45,617 nucleotides of DNA, taken from the NCBI GenBank assembly GCA_002382445.1, contig DGAQ01000017.1, positions 1,410-47,026 of the forward strand. Direction: 5' to 3'. Positions 25,656-34,021 of the stretch are shown piece by piece. The notes under the pieces were generated by a model. That model made no database searches, was not told the origin of the DNA, and saw nothing but the letters and a program-made list of their open reading frames with translations. A program made the translations under genes and the position numbers. The DNA is from Porticoccaceae bacterium UBA4026 (GTDB lineage: Bacteria > Pseudomonadota > Gammaproteobacteria > Pseudomonadales > Porticoccaceae). Within the stretch, counting starts at the first letter, position 1. The number at the start of each line of letters is the position of its first letter.

Positions 25656-26754
25656 AAACTGCCACTTCGTTAGTAAATATTCCCTCGTCAGGAATTACAC
25701 CTAAACCGGGTCCACTGGGTAGGGCAATATGACCGCCAATAATTTTGACGCCATTGGCACTGTCATAATGATCTTCTATATAGGGCTGTGCCAGCCAGGA
25801 ACCTTCAAACAATTTTGGTTTTACTGTTGCCCCCAAATGAACACAGGCCGCGGCAATAATATCGCCGCCCCAAGAATCATCTGAGGTGTGGTGAAGGTTG
25901 CGGGCCTCGCATATATCTCTAAAGACTGCCATGGGTTGCAAGCCCCCAATGCGAGTAATTTTCATACCAAAACCATCGACTAAGCCTGCTCCGATGACGC
26001 TAATAACCATATTGAGACTCACTGCGCTCTCATCAAGATAAACAGCATGATGAAGTTGATTCCGTATGCCGGTTATTTCTTCCACTGTGTCGCAGGGCTG
26101 TTCTAGTATAAAAGGGATATCGGCGCATTCACGACTCAAGCGCAGTGCATCTCGACTGGTGAGGCCCCGATTGCCATCCACCGCAATACGCATATTATTG
26201 CCTACTGTTTCCCACACTTTTCGAATGACTTCTATATCGGTTTCCACAGGACGCCCACCAATTTTGATCTGTAGGCGTGGATAGCCCTCGGCTGCTTTTT
26301 CAGCGGCGATTCTACTAATCTCATCGGGTAGGCCAACACCGGTAGCGTAGTACGAAGGAACGGATTCGGTACAGGGGCCACCGAGAATATCCGCAACCCG
26401 CCGACCTGTTTTCTTGCCGATCAAGTCATAGACAGCAATATCGATGGCGGCCTTGGCGTAATTATGGCCATTTAACAAGGAGTCCATATGTCGATGCATC
26501 AAAACGGGCTGCATTGGATCTTGGCCTATTAAACCTGGTGCCATTTGTATAAGTGCAGCCCTGGCTCCGGAAGCGTGGCTTGGCGCATAGGTTGGGCCAA
26601 CCGGGCAGGTTTCACCCCATCCCACTAGGCCACAGGAAGTTTCAAGTTTGACCAATGTGGTATCTAAACTGAAAACCTCTGCATTGGCCATTCTGTAAGG
26701 CCCATTTTTCACAGGTAAATCATGCTGATAAACTACAATTTTTGAAATTTTCAC
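25648..26754 (-). CDS. Enolase-superfamily enzyme, HpbD-like (hydroxyproline-betaine 2-epimerase family)
   Basis: A 368-residue enzyme of the mandelate racemase/muconate-lactonising group. It is strikingly similar to Pelagibaca HpbD as I remember it: GWGETCPVGPTYAPSH, GARAAL, MAPGLIG, GHNYAKAAIDIA, PRLQIKIGGRPVE, FGMKITRIGGLQ, DDSWGGDIIAAAC and WLAQPYI. By my count the catalytic lysines are K164 and K265, and the metal ligands D193, E218 and D241. W320 lies where HpbD has a Trp that I recall stacking on the betaine nitrogen. HpbD epimerises 4-hydroxyproline betaine and proline betaine; a cis-3-hydroxyproline dehydratase is a related alternative. It is the last gene of a six-gene operon, with an oxygenase, SDRs and a FAH hydrolase rather than the Rieske demethylase I recall for HpbD. 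Confidence 0.85.
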   Translation of the reverse strand: MKISKIVVYQHDLPVKNGPYRMANAEVFSLDTTLVKLETSCGLVGWGETCPVGPTYAPSHASGARAALIQMAPGLIGQDPMQPVLMHRHMDSLLNGHNYAKAAIDIAVYDLIGKKTGRRVADILGGPCTESVPSYYATGVGLPDEISRIAAEKAAEGYPRLQIKIGGRPVETDIEVIRKVWETVGNNMRIAVDGNRGLTSRDALRLSRECADIPFILEQPCDTVEEITGIRNQLHHAVYLDESAVSLNMVISVIGAGLVDGFGMKITRIGGLQPMAVFRDICEARNLHHTSDDSWGGDIIAAACVHLGATVKPKLFEGSWLAQPYIEDHYDSANGVKIIGGHIALPSGPGLGVIPDEGIFTNEVAVFS

Positions 26755-26800
26755 TTCACTACCTCAAATAACTAAACCGACATGCTGGTCATGCAAAGCA

Positions 26801-27601
26801 TCAAGCGGTATATCCACCATCTAGAACCATAATCTCGCCGGTAATGTGTTTTTCACAGGCTAAAAACACGACCGCGCGGGCGACTTCTTGGGGTTCGGCC
26901 ACGGCCCCTATGGGTATGGCGTCGACGTTGCGTTTTACAACAGCCTCTGCGGTTGTTCCATCAGTGTGGTTAGAAAATAGCATGGGGGAATTGATGGCAC
27001 CAGGAGCCACAGCATTAACATTAATTTTTTGTGCGGCCAGCTCTAATGCCATAGTTTTGGTGAGCATATTTACCGCTCCTTTGCTGGCACAGTAAGCAGC
27101 CAGACCGGCAGCGCCGACGCGCCCGCAGGTTGATGAAACGTTAATAATGGCGCCGCCTGCGCTCATCTGATTGGCCACCGCGCGGCTAAAGTAAAATACG
27201 CCGTTGAGGTTGATATCGATAACGTCCTGCCACTGTTGATCATCTGTATGACAGGCATCGGCTCTAACGATTGTGCCGGCGTTGTTCACTAACACGTCCA
27301 CTGGGCAACCCAAGACATTATTAGCATAGGCCACGGCGGCATTGGCAAAACTTGACTGACGAACATCCCCAGCAAAACAGTTAACAGTCGCATTGAACTG
27401 GCTTTCTAATAAGGCACGGGCATTTTTCAGCTTTTCATTATCGCGACCGATTAGTAACAGTTGGGCGCCTCGCTGGGAAAACTGTTTTGCGCATTCAAGT
27501 CCGACACCGCTCGCTCCACCGGTAATAAGGACGAGTTTTTTGTCAAGATCTCGTGGTGCGCCGGGGGCGTCGGCGTGTTGATTATTAGTCAGGTTAGCCA
27601 T
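26801..27601 (-). CDS. SDR-family dehydrogenase 2
   Basis: A 266-residue classical short-chain dehydrogenase/reductase. The cofactor motif TGGASGVG is at 27-34, NNAG at 106-109, and the catalytic triad Ser156/157, Tyr170 and Lys174 (YCASK). The C-terminal segment GEIMVLDGGYTA is typical. After the first beta strand no clear acidic residue is present; IGRDNEKL follows, which would permit NADP, so cofactor choice is open. An N-terminal tail of about 20 residues (NNQHADAPGAPRDLDKK) precedes the fold. It starts 6 bases after the other SDR gene. The likely role is oxidation of a hydroxyl of the pathway substrate; the exact step is unknown. Confidence 0.88.
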   Translation of the reverse strand: MANLTNNQHADAPGAPRDLDKKLVLITGGASGVGLECAKQFSQRGAQLLLIGRDNEKLKNARALLESQFNATVNCFAGDVRQSSFANAAVAYANNVLGCPVDVLVNNAGTIVRADACHTDDQQWQDVIDINLNGVFYFSRAVANQMSAGGAIINVSSTCGRVGAAGLAAYCASKGAVNMLTKTMALELAAQKINVNAVAPGAINSPMLFSNHTDGTTAEAVVKRNVDAIPIGAVAEPQEVARAVVFLACEKHITGEIMVLDGGYTA

Positions 27602-27607
27602 AAATTC

Positions 27608-28357
27608 TCACAGTTTGGGTAGCGGCAGTTTGGCCAGTCGACCACCGTCAACGACTATTTCTTGGCCGGTCACAAACTCGGATTCTGGACTAGCTAACCA
27701 AAATACGGTGTTGGCGACATCTTGGGGCAGTCCCAGGCGACCCACGGGATGCAGAGATTTAATCTCAGCGTCAACTGCCGCGCGGTCTGGATACTGCGCT
27801 AATAGCTGTTCGTTGAAAGGTGTGTTAATCCAACCTGGGGCCACTGCATTACAGCGAATACCCTTCGGTCCATATTCTAGGGCGGTGTTATGAGTAAATC
27901 CTGCCACAGCGGCTTTAGAGGCGGCATAGACACTATGAAGTGGGTTGGCGCCCAAACCCTCGATAGAGCTAACGTTGACTATAGTGGGGTCAGTTGCGCT
28001 TTTATTAGTCATCAATGTGAGGGCGTGTTTGGTGGTCAAAAAAGTACCCTTGATATTGACACCCATGACAGCGTCCCACTCAGCTACTGTGGTGTCTTGA
28101 ATGGTCGTTTCAATGCAAATACCCGCGTTGTTCACTAACACATCAAGATGGCCGAACTGATCTTCGATATAATTCATCAGCGCGATAACACTTGCCTCGC
28201 TTGAGACATCGGTTTTTACAAATTCTAACGACGAATTCTGTGGTGGGTTCAGATCAGCACTAATAACATGGGTGTCTTGTTGCAAAAATCGTTCAGCAAT
28301 GGCCAGTCCGATATTTTGAGACCCCCCGGTGACGACAACAATTCGCTGTCTGTTCAT
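27608..28357 (-). CDS. SDR-family dehydrogenase 1
   Basis: A 249-residue classical SDR. TGGSQNIG is at 10-17, NNAG at 76-79, with Ser130/131 and Y144-AAS-K148 as the active site. Asp35 in VISADLN, after the second strand, suggests NAD preference. The closest remembered relatives are 2-keto-3-deoxy-L-fuconate dehydrogenase and other sugar-acid or hydroxy-acid dehydrogenases. The start ATG overlaps the FAH gene stop by 4 bases, so translation is coupled. In fuconate-type pathways an SDR of this kind makes a 2,4-diketo acid that a FAH hydrolase then cleaves, which is the order found here. Confidence 0.9.
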   Translation of the reverse strand: MNRQRIVVVTGGSQNIGLAIAERFLQQDTHVISADLNPPQNSSLEFVKTDVSSEASVIALMNYIEDQFGHLDVLVNNAGICIETTIQDTTVAEWDAVMGVNIKGTFLTTKHALTLMTNKSATDPTIVNVSSIEGLGANPLHSVYAASKAAVAGFTHNTALEYGPKGIRCNAVAPGWINTPFNEQLLAQYPDRAAVDAEIKSLHPVGRLGLPQDVANTVFWLASPESEFVTGQEIVVDGGRLAKLPLPKL

Positions 28358-29217
28358 TGGTTTGGTGACTTCTCTGTGTAGGCCACAATTTGATTACGTT
28401 GCGTGCCAAGGTTTTCGATACTTGCTGACATGACATCACCGGGTTTTAGATAAACCTGCGGCTTCATTCCATAGCCAACCCCTGGTGGTGTACCTGTCAT
28501 CATCACATCGCCAGGCTGCCAACTAACATAGCGAGAGATCACCGAAATCAATTCAGCGATACTATAGATCATGTCTGAGGTATTGCTCTTTTGCCTGACA
28601 GTGCCATTGACCTTTAATGCAATTGATAAATTATTGGGGTCCCCGGCTTCATCAGTTGTTACTAACCATGGGCCAAGCGGCTTTAATGTGTCAGCACTTT
28701 TTCCTTTAGTCCACTGAGTGCCACGCTGCAATTGGAAAACACGCTCTGAAACATCATTTCCAACGCAGAATCCTGCGACATAGTCCATGGCCTCTTCAAT
28801 TGGGATGTAACTGCCAGACTTACAAAAAACCACGGCTAATTCGACTTCCCAGTCGAGTTGGGTTCCATCGCGAGGTATCATAACCTCATCATACGGGCCA
28901 TTAATTGCGCTAGGCGCTGTGAGCATAAACATGGGCTCTTCGGGGGGCTCTATTCCTGCTTCTGCTGCGTGTTTTCCATAGGTGAGGGCACAGCCAATAA
29001 TTTTACCGACCCGGTCGATGGGGGCACCTAGGCGCGTATTGGGTGAAACAGTAGGAAACTCAGTTAGATCGCGGTTCTTTAAATCGTTAAGAGTCTCGTG
29101 ATTCAATGTTTTGTATGACCAGTCATTGATATAATTACTGAGATCTCTAATTTCACCTGTAGCATCAATTACGCCAGGCTTTTCAGCTCCCTTTTCCCCA
29201 AAACGAACAAGCTTCAA
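28354..29217 (-). CDS. Fumarylacetoacetate-hydrolase family protein
   Basis: A 287-residue FAH-fold enzyme that probably cleaves a C-C bond in a 2,4-diketo acid. MKLVRFGEKGAEKPGVID, MFMLTAPSAINGP, WEVELAVVF (metal ligands E124 and E126), GNDVSERVFQ (D155), QWTKGKSADTLKPLGPWLV and MMTGTPPGVG are characteristic of the subgroup with 2,4-diketo-3-deoxy-L-fuconate hydrolase. In the usual GxNYxxHAxE motif the first part reads TYGKHAAE, so an Asn is replaced by Thr. It overlaps its neighbours by 4 bases on both sides. Ureidoglycolate-lyase-like or other acylpyruvase activity is also possible. Confidence 0.9.
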   Translation of the reverse strand: MKLVRFGEKGAEKPGVIDATGEIRDLSNYINDWSYKTLNHETLNDLKNRDLTEFPTVSPNTRLGAPIDRVGKIIGCALTYGKHAAEAGIEPPEEPMFMLTAPSAINGPYDEVMIPRDGTQLDWEVELAVVFCKSGSYIPIEEAMDYVAGFCVGNDVSERVFQLQRGTQWTKGKSADTLKPLGPWLVTTDEAGDPNNLSIALKVNGTVRQKSNTSDMIYSIAELISVISRYVSWQPGDVMMTGTPPGVGYGMKPQVYLKPGDVMSASIENLGTQRNQIVAYTEKSPNQ

Positions 29218-30185
29218 GGGTTTCTCCTAATAGTGGCGTCGAGTAATTTTTTAAGATCGACACCTCGATGTTTCGCCTGTTCAAACACTAACATGGTGTC
29301 TGCTACGCCTTGAGCCATAGATCGACAACCAGGAATATCTAAAAATTGGTTCAGCTTTAAGTTGTCAGGCTCTGCAGGGAAAGGCATGGCATTGCCGGTA
29401 TAGCTTATTGCCGCACCCTTTTGCTCAGACTCTATGAGATTTATTACCTGCACAATGTCTGCGGGTGTGCCATCAAGATCAAAAACGTAGGCTCCACCAT
29501 AAGATTTGGAGGCGGCGGTAACAAATCGTAATGCCGCATCTTCAACATGCACATAACTGATGTTACCCGAGAAAGGAATTTGATAGGCATCGCCCACAGC
29601 AGCTGCCAACATAGCCACGGTTGGTGCCGAGCTCATACCTTGGTCTCGTCCAGGACCATAAATAATTGCGGGGCGGATACCGACGCTGGGTACTCCCCAA
29701 TCCTGCCAATAAACGGCAGACATTTGTTCGGTGCAGACTTTATGTGCGCCATACAGGGTGGCTAACCAGTCATTATCGCCCATCGCTTGGGCTGCGATGG
29801 AGCTGGCATAACTTAAACGAGTAATCCCTCTTTGGCGCGCTAACTCTAGAATATGTGTGCTGCCAATGACATTGATTTTAGTACTGCCAACAGGGTCAGC
29901 TTTGCAAAAGGGCACTTGCAGTGCGGCCAGGTGAATAATGGCTTCTACATTATACTTGTCAGCTACCGCCTGTAGCCTGTCAAAATCGGTAATGTCGCCT
30001 AACTCCCAGGTGACTGATTGGGAATCATCCATAATAAGCTCTAGGCGCTGTCGATTATCAGTGAGATCAAAGACCACCGGCACAGCACCTATCTCGGTCA
30101 GTAATTTTATTGTCCAAGCACCAATACAGCCTGCCGCTCCAGTCACTAAAACTGCTTGGCCCTCAAGGTTAGATAAATTACTCAT
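29214..30185 (-). CDS. NAD-dependent epimerase/dehydratase-family protein
   Basis: A 323-residue extended-SDR enzyme. VTGAAGCIGAW (14-24) is the dinucleotide loop, Asp40 after the second strand suggests NAD, and the active site has Ser128/129 and Y145-GAH-K149. Segments HLAALQVPFCKADPVGSTKINVIGSTHILE, RPAIIYGPGRDQGMSS and ISYVHVEDAALRFV follow the normal family order. Members act as sugar epimerases, dehydratases or as dehydrogenases such as DenD (D-erythronate). Because it sits within a catabolic operon and overlaps both neighbours by 4 bases, oxidation or epimerisation of a polyhydroxy or hydroxy-acid intermediate is likely; the substrate is unknown. Confidence 0.88.
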   Translation of the reverse strand: MSNLSNLEGQAVLVTGAAGCIGAWTIKLLTEIGAVPVVFDLTDNRQRLELIMDDSQSVTWELGDITDFDRLQAVADKYNVEAIIHLAALQVPFCKADPVGSTKINVIGSTHILELARQRGITRLSYASSIAAQAMGDNDWLATLYGAHKVCTEQMSAVYWQDWGVPSVGIRPAIIYGPGRDQGMSSAPTVAMLAAAVGDAYQIPFSGNISYVHVEDAALRFVTAASKSYGGAYVFDLDGTPADIVQVINLIESEQKGAAISYTGNAMPFPAEPDNLKLNQFLDIPGCRSMAQGVADTMLVFEQAKHRGVDLKKLLDATIRRNP

Positions 30186-31186
30186 CCATGATGCTCTTCT
30201 AGGTTGTTTTTGAACGCCAACAGTTTACTAATGGCATCGTTGATATTGGCAGCAAGCTTTAATGGGTCGTCGTTGAGTTTTACTTCATCTAATAACTTAT
30301 CGAGGCGTGCTGATGCACGCCAAATCTCATGTCGCGCCAATTCCTGTTGAATACCAGGATCATCCCAGCCGGACATATTAATTGAATTGGTTGCGTCCAT
30401 GGAACTGCTAGGCAGGACCTCAAAGGAGGGAATTATGGTAATCCGATCAGCTTTCTCTTGAAGTCGACAGGCGCGGTGAAAGATCATATTACCTTGCTGT
30501 AAAAAACCATAACCGGCAGAGGGAAAGGGTAGGGTAATAACTCTATTTTCAGGCAACTGAGTATCTATACCTTCCTCACCATTAATGCCTAATATCTCTC
30601 TTCCTTCCTGTTTGGTGCCATTAAAAATCTGGAACTCACCACCTTTTATCCGGTTAGGGTCAGATAACATCATCACAATATCGTAGCTCACTGAGTCTAC
30701 ATGCCAATTATCTACGGCTTTAGTGATGTCATCGGGCGCGTAGTTAATGCCGCAAGCGACAGCCGGTACCGAGTGGCGGCCTAGAGTGACATTGGCAATC
30801 GCTGATAAATGCGCGGCAAGCTCTGGGCTGTCGCAAAAATCGCGAATAAACTTAGATCGGTAACCTGCACCACGCGCATAGCTGCCTAGTCGGTTAGCGC
30901 CTGTACCCGCACTGGAGTTGCGATTTTCGTAAATGCGTTCGCAAATTTCCCTCATCAGGGCAACGCCTTCATCAGACAGAATTCGGAAAGCATTACAGTA
31001 ACCAAACGACGATTCACAGGCAGCTATGTCTTCTGCGCAGTAGCCAAGATCATGCAGAGAGAAAACTGTGTCTGGGTACTCTAATGATAGATGCTTATCG
31101 GCAATAAACTGAGGTTCATTGTCCAGGGGCCTGTATGCTGCAGGGCACTCACTAGGAAAAACTAATGGATGAAAGTCAGGGTTCAT
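30182..31186 (-). CDS. Fe(II)/2-oxoglutarate-dependent oxygenase (PhyH-like)
   Basis: A 334-residue protein with the facial triad of 2-oxoglutarate oxygenases. From the ATG at 31186 the metal ligands are H162 and D164 (NWHVDS) and H237 (IFHRACRL), with R248 (KADRITII) as the likely 2-oxoglutarate anchor. The cupin-like order of strands between them fits. A GTG three codons upstream is a possible alternative start. It is the first gene of the six-gene operon and overlaps the epimerase gene by 4 bases. Hydroxylation or oxidative demethylation of the imported substrate would be a natural first step; the substrate is unknown and no close named homologue came to mind. Confidence 0.78.
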   Translation of the reverse strand: MNPDFHPLVFPSECPAAYRPLDNEPQFIADKHLSLEYPDTVFSLHDLGYCAEDIAACESSFGYCNAFRILSDEGVALMREICERIYENRNSSAGTGANRLGSYARGAGYRSKFIRDFCDSPELAAHLSAIANVTLGRHSVPAVACGINYAPDDITKAVDNWHVDSVSYDIVMMLSDPNRIKGGEFQIFNGTKQEGREILGINGEEGIDTQLPENRVITLPFPSAGYGFLQQGNMIFHRACRLQEKADRITIIPSFEVLPSSSMDATNSINMSGWDDPGIQQELARHEIWRASARLDKLLDEVKLNDDPLKLAANINDAISKLLAFKNNLEEHHG

Positions 31187-31199
31187 AGCTATCACTCGC

Positions 31200-31238
31200 T
31201 GTTAGCCGCTAATTTTTAGTTATTTTTATTGGCTAACA
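31200..31238. promoter_or_regulatory. Inverted-repeat operator candidate before the six-gene operon
   Basis: TGTTAGCC (31200-31207) and GGCTAACA (31231-31238) are perfect 8-base inverted arms. Within the left arm TTAGC-C-GCTAA (31202-31212) is itself a palindrome, and another TTAGC lies at 31272-31276. The element covers the predicted transcription start, a typical repressor position. Confidence 0.5.
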
Positions 31239-31265
31239 TACTAACTATTTTTGAGATTTTGTAAA
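31238..31265 (-). promoter_or_regulatory. Candidate sigma70 promoter of the six-gene operon
   Basis: TTTACA (31260-31265) and TAGTAT (31238-31243) on the minus strand match 5/6 and 4/6 of consensus at 16-base spacing. Transcription would start near 31231, about 45 bases before the oxygenase ATG. Confidence 0.45.
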
Positions 31266-31329
31266 TAAATATTAGCGACACTAAGAGACCCTATCTATAG
31301 AGCGTGTGGACTAGGGTTAAATTGTAAAG

Positions 31330-32244
31330 CTAAGGTCGTATTTTACAGGTTGCGGTGATAATTGAACCGAGGACAACGCAGAGAGCCCCGATCAGAGAAA
31401 CGAGAAAGAGAGGCTCTACAATAATTCCAGGTATTGGGATCAGTTGGACAATTGAGACAGTGACCAGTGGTGTCATCGCAATCACTGCGCTAACTCGTGA
31501 GGCCTCTACATGTGCCATCGCTTCTGAGAAACAGCCATAAGCGATAAGAGTATTAAAACCACAGAGAAGTAACAGCAACCACTGAAGTGAGGTTAATTGA
31601 TCTAAGGTATCAAAATTTGAAAAAGGGAAAAAGACAAGTGCGCCGATCCAGTAGAACACCAACATGGTTTCTTCAGCGTTAAATTCCCGCAGCAATATTT
31701 TTTGAATAATTGCGTAACCCACCCAACTTACAGCCGCGCCCATGAGCATTAGCAATCCGGTGCCGTAGTCGCTAAGTGAGATAAAAACATCGCTAAATCG
31801 TGGGCTAAAAAACATCATTAGTCCGCTGATAAAGATAATAAAACCGCACCATTGTAGTGGAGAAAACTGCTCTTTAAATACCCAAACACCGGCTAATAAA
31901 AGCAGTACTGGCGACATTTGCATCATTACTTGAGATGTTTCGGGGGAGGTTTTTTCAAGACCCAGTATATAAAGGCCATAGTTAATAGTGAGAAGTAATC
32001 CGGCACACAAAAGTCGCATGACCAAATTGAGCGAGGTGATTTTATGGCGATTAACGAGCTTTCGCCGAACAATTAGATAGGGAGTGATGAGTGCCGTCGC
32101 GACAGAAAATCTAAAGAAAGTAGTGGTAATAGGATCTAGCGTGTTGAGTATTCCCGACAACATAATGGGCAGTATGCCCCACATTACTGACGTGCTTGCG
32201 GCCAACAATAGGCCAAGTTTCCATCGGCCTGAGAGTTGATTCAC
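31330..32244 (-). CDS. EamA-family (DMT) transporter
   Basis: A 304-residue drug/metabolite-superfamily permease with ten predicted helices in two EamA repeats. The first repeat starts LGLLLAASTSVMWGILPIML and includes FFRFSVATALITPYLI; the second starts GTGLLMLMGAAVSWVGYAII and contains NTLIAYGCFSEAMAHVEASRVSAVIAMTPLVTV, the best conserved EamA stretch. It lies 18 bases after ychF on the same strand, so it may be the last gene of the prs-rplY-pth-ychF transcript. The exported substrate is unknown. Confidence 0.9.
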   Translation of the reverse strand: MNQLSGRWKLGLLLAASTSVMWGILPIMLSGILNTLDPITTTFFRFSVATALITPYLIVRRKLVNRHKITSLNLVMRLLCAGLLLTINYGLYILGLEKTSPETSQVMMQMSPVLLLLAGVWVFKEQFSPLQWCGFIIFISGLMMFFSPRFSDVFISLSDYGTGLLMLMGAAVSWVGYAIIQKILLREFNAEETMLVFYWIGALVFFPFSNFDTLDQLTSLQWLLLLLCGFNTLIAYGCFSEAMAHVEASRVSAVIAMTPLVTVSIVQLIPIPGIIVEPLFLVSLIGALCVVLGSIITATCKIRP

Positions 32245-32262
32245 GGAAGGGCTGTCATGCGA

Positions 32263-33354
32263 TTAAACATTAAATCGAAAATGGATTACATCGCCATCTT
32301 TGACGATATAATCTTTCCCCTCAAGACGCCATTTCCCGGAATCTTTAGCACCCTGTTCGCCGTTGCCGGCAATGTAATCATCGTAGCCAACGATTTCGGC
32401 GCGAATAAAGCCTTTTTCAAAGTCGGTGTGAATTTTACCCGCAGCATTGGGTGCAGTAGCGCCCACAGGAATAGTCCATGCGCGCACTTCTTTAACACCT
32501 GCGGTGAAATAGGTTTGCAGACCTAATAGACTGTACCCGGCACGAATCACGCGATTCAGGCCAGGTTCTTCCATGCCCAGTTCTTCAAGAAACTCATCTC
32601 GTTCATCATCTTCAAGCTCACCAATCTCGGCCTCTAGCTTATTGCAGATAGGGACTACAACGGCGCCTTCTCGCTCGGCTATAACTCTAACAGCATCAAG
32701 GTGAGGGTTATTTTCAAAGCCTTCTTCGTCAACATTAGCAATATACATTGTTGGCTTTAACGTCAGCAAACTCAAAGGTTTAAGTAACTTTAGCTCGTCG
32801 TTATTTAAGCCGAAAGAGCGGATCGGTTTTGCCTCGTTGAGATGCGGCAGAATTTTTTCTAGGAGTTGTTGCAGCGCAAGCGAGTCTTTGTCTTTTCCCT
32901 TAGCCGCTTTGGCAACTCTTAATAGTGCTTTTTCAACGCTCTCAAGGTCTGCTAGGGCGAGTTCGGTGTTAATAACATCGATGTCGTCAGGTGGACTTAT
33001 TTTACCGTCAACGTGAATGACATTTTCGTCTTCGAAACAACGTACAACGTGGGCGAGAGCATCAGTTTCACGGATATTGGCAAGAAACTTATTACCCAGA
33101 CCCTCTCCTTTTGATGCTCCGGCCACTAATCCAGCGATATCCACAAATTCCATAGTGGTCGGGATTACTCGCTCTGGATTGACGATGGCAGCAATTTTAT
33201 CTTGCCTTGGGTCTGGGATTGGTACCACCCCAGTATTAGGCTCAATAGTGCAAAACGGAAAATTTTCCGCACTGATACCCGCCTTGGTTAGTGCGTTAAA
33301 TAGGGTCGATTTACCAACGTTGGGTAGGCCGACAATGCCGCAGTTAAAACCCAT
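32263..33354 (-). CDS. ychF: Ribosome-binding ATPase YchF
   Basis: A 363-residue Obg-family P-loop ATPase that associates with ribosomes and affects the oxidative-stress response. GLPNVGKST (9-17) is the P-loop. The usual NKxD base-recognition motif is replaced by N207-V-D-E210, the YchF change that gives ATP preference. The C-terminal TGS-like domain (WTIPVGATAPNAAGKIHTDFEKGFIRAEIVGYDD) is complete. It lies downstream of pth in the conserved gammaproteobacterial order pth-ychF. Confidence 0.98.
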   Translation of the reverse strand: MGFNCGIVGLPNVGKSTLFNALTKAGISAENFPFCTIEPNTGVVPIPDPRQDKIAAIVNPERVIPTTMEFVDIAGLVAGASKGEGLGNKFLANIRETDALAHVVRCFEDENVIHVDGKISPPDDIDVINTELALADLESVEKALLRVAKAAKGKDKDSLALQQLLEKILPHLNEAKPIRSFGLNNDELKLLKPLSLLTLKPTMYIANVDEEGFENNPHLDAVRVIAEREGAVVVPICNKLEAEIGELEDDERDEFLEELGMEEPGLNRVIRAGYSLLGLQTYFTAGVKEVRAWTIPVGATAPNAAGKIHTDFEKGFIRAEIVGYDDYIAGNGEQGAKDSGKWRLEGKDYIVKDGDVIHFRFNV

Positions 33355-33404
33355 ACTAAAATCCTTGTGCTTATTTTGAGTGCTTGATGAAACTTGGATG
33401 CCGT

Positions 33405-33989
33405 CTAATTAGCTGAGTGAAGATCGTTCATTGCTCTTTCCCATTGACCGGCTACGGCCAGGGGTAAAGATCGAATGGCGTCGACCATACTATTACTAAT
33501 GAGTTCTTGATCCTTAGGAGAGGCCTTCTTTAACACATAGTCTACGACTTGCTTGGCATTTCCCGGGTGACCTATACCTATTCTAAGGCGCGCAAAATCA
33601 CTTTTATTTCCAAGGCATTGAATCGCATCGCGAAGTCCATTGTGGCCGCCGTGGCCGCCAGCCTTCTTAAAGCGTGCACTGCCAGGCGGCAGGTCTAACT
33701 CATCATGAACAATTAGAATACGCTCGCAAGGAATTTGATAGAATCGCGCCAGTGCAGCCACTGACTGACCACTGTGATTCATAAAAGTACTTGGAATTAG
33801 AAGCCTTAGAGAGTGTCCATCCAGCATGACTTTTGCAGTATCACCAAAGAATTTTGACTCTAATTTTAGCTCAGTATTAAGCGACTGGGCAAAAGCCAAA
33901 ACCAAGTCAGCCCCGGCATTGTGACGCGTTCGCTCATAGGTAGGGCCGGGGTTTCCCAGCCCTACAATTAACTCAACGGGTGTATCCAA
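33405..33989 (-). CDS. pth: Peptidyl-tRNA hydrolase
   Basis: This enzyme releases tRNA from peptidyl-tRNA that drops off the ribosome. Catalytic and binding residues are present: Asn in LGNPGPTYERTRHNAG, the catalytic His in RHNAG, Asn in TFMNHSG, and Asp in VHDELDLPPG. I place the start at the TTG at 33989, because GAGG lies 8 bases upstream and the resulting 194 residues equal the E. coli length. A TTG at 34013 would add 8 residues (MPHHEALT) but has no clear ribosome-binding site. It lies between rplY and ychF on the same strand. Confidence 0.95.
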   Translation of the reverse strand: MDTPVELIVGLGNPGPTYERTRHNAGADLVLAFAQSLNTELKLESKFFGDTAKVMLDGHSLRLLIPSTFMNHSGQSVAALARFYQIPCERILIVHDELDLPPGSARFKKAGGHGGHNGLRDAIQCLGNKSDFARLRIGIGHPGNAKQVVDYVLKKASPKDQELISNSMVDAIRSLPLAVAGQWERAMNDLHSAN

Positions 33990-34021
33990 TGTCAGGGCCT
34001 CATGGTGAGGCAAACTGAAGA

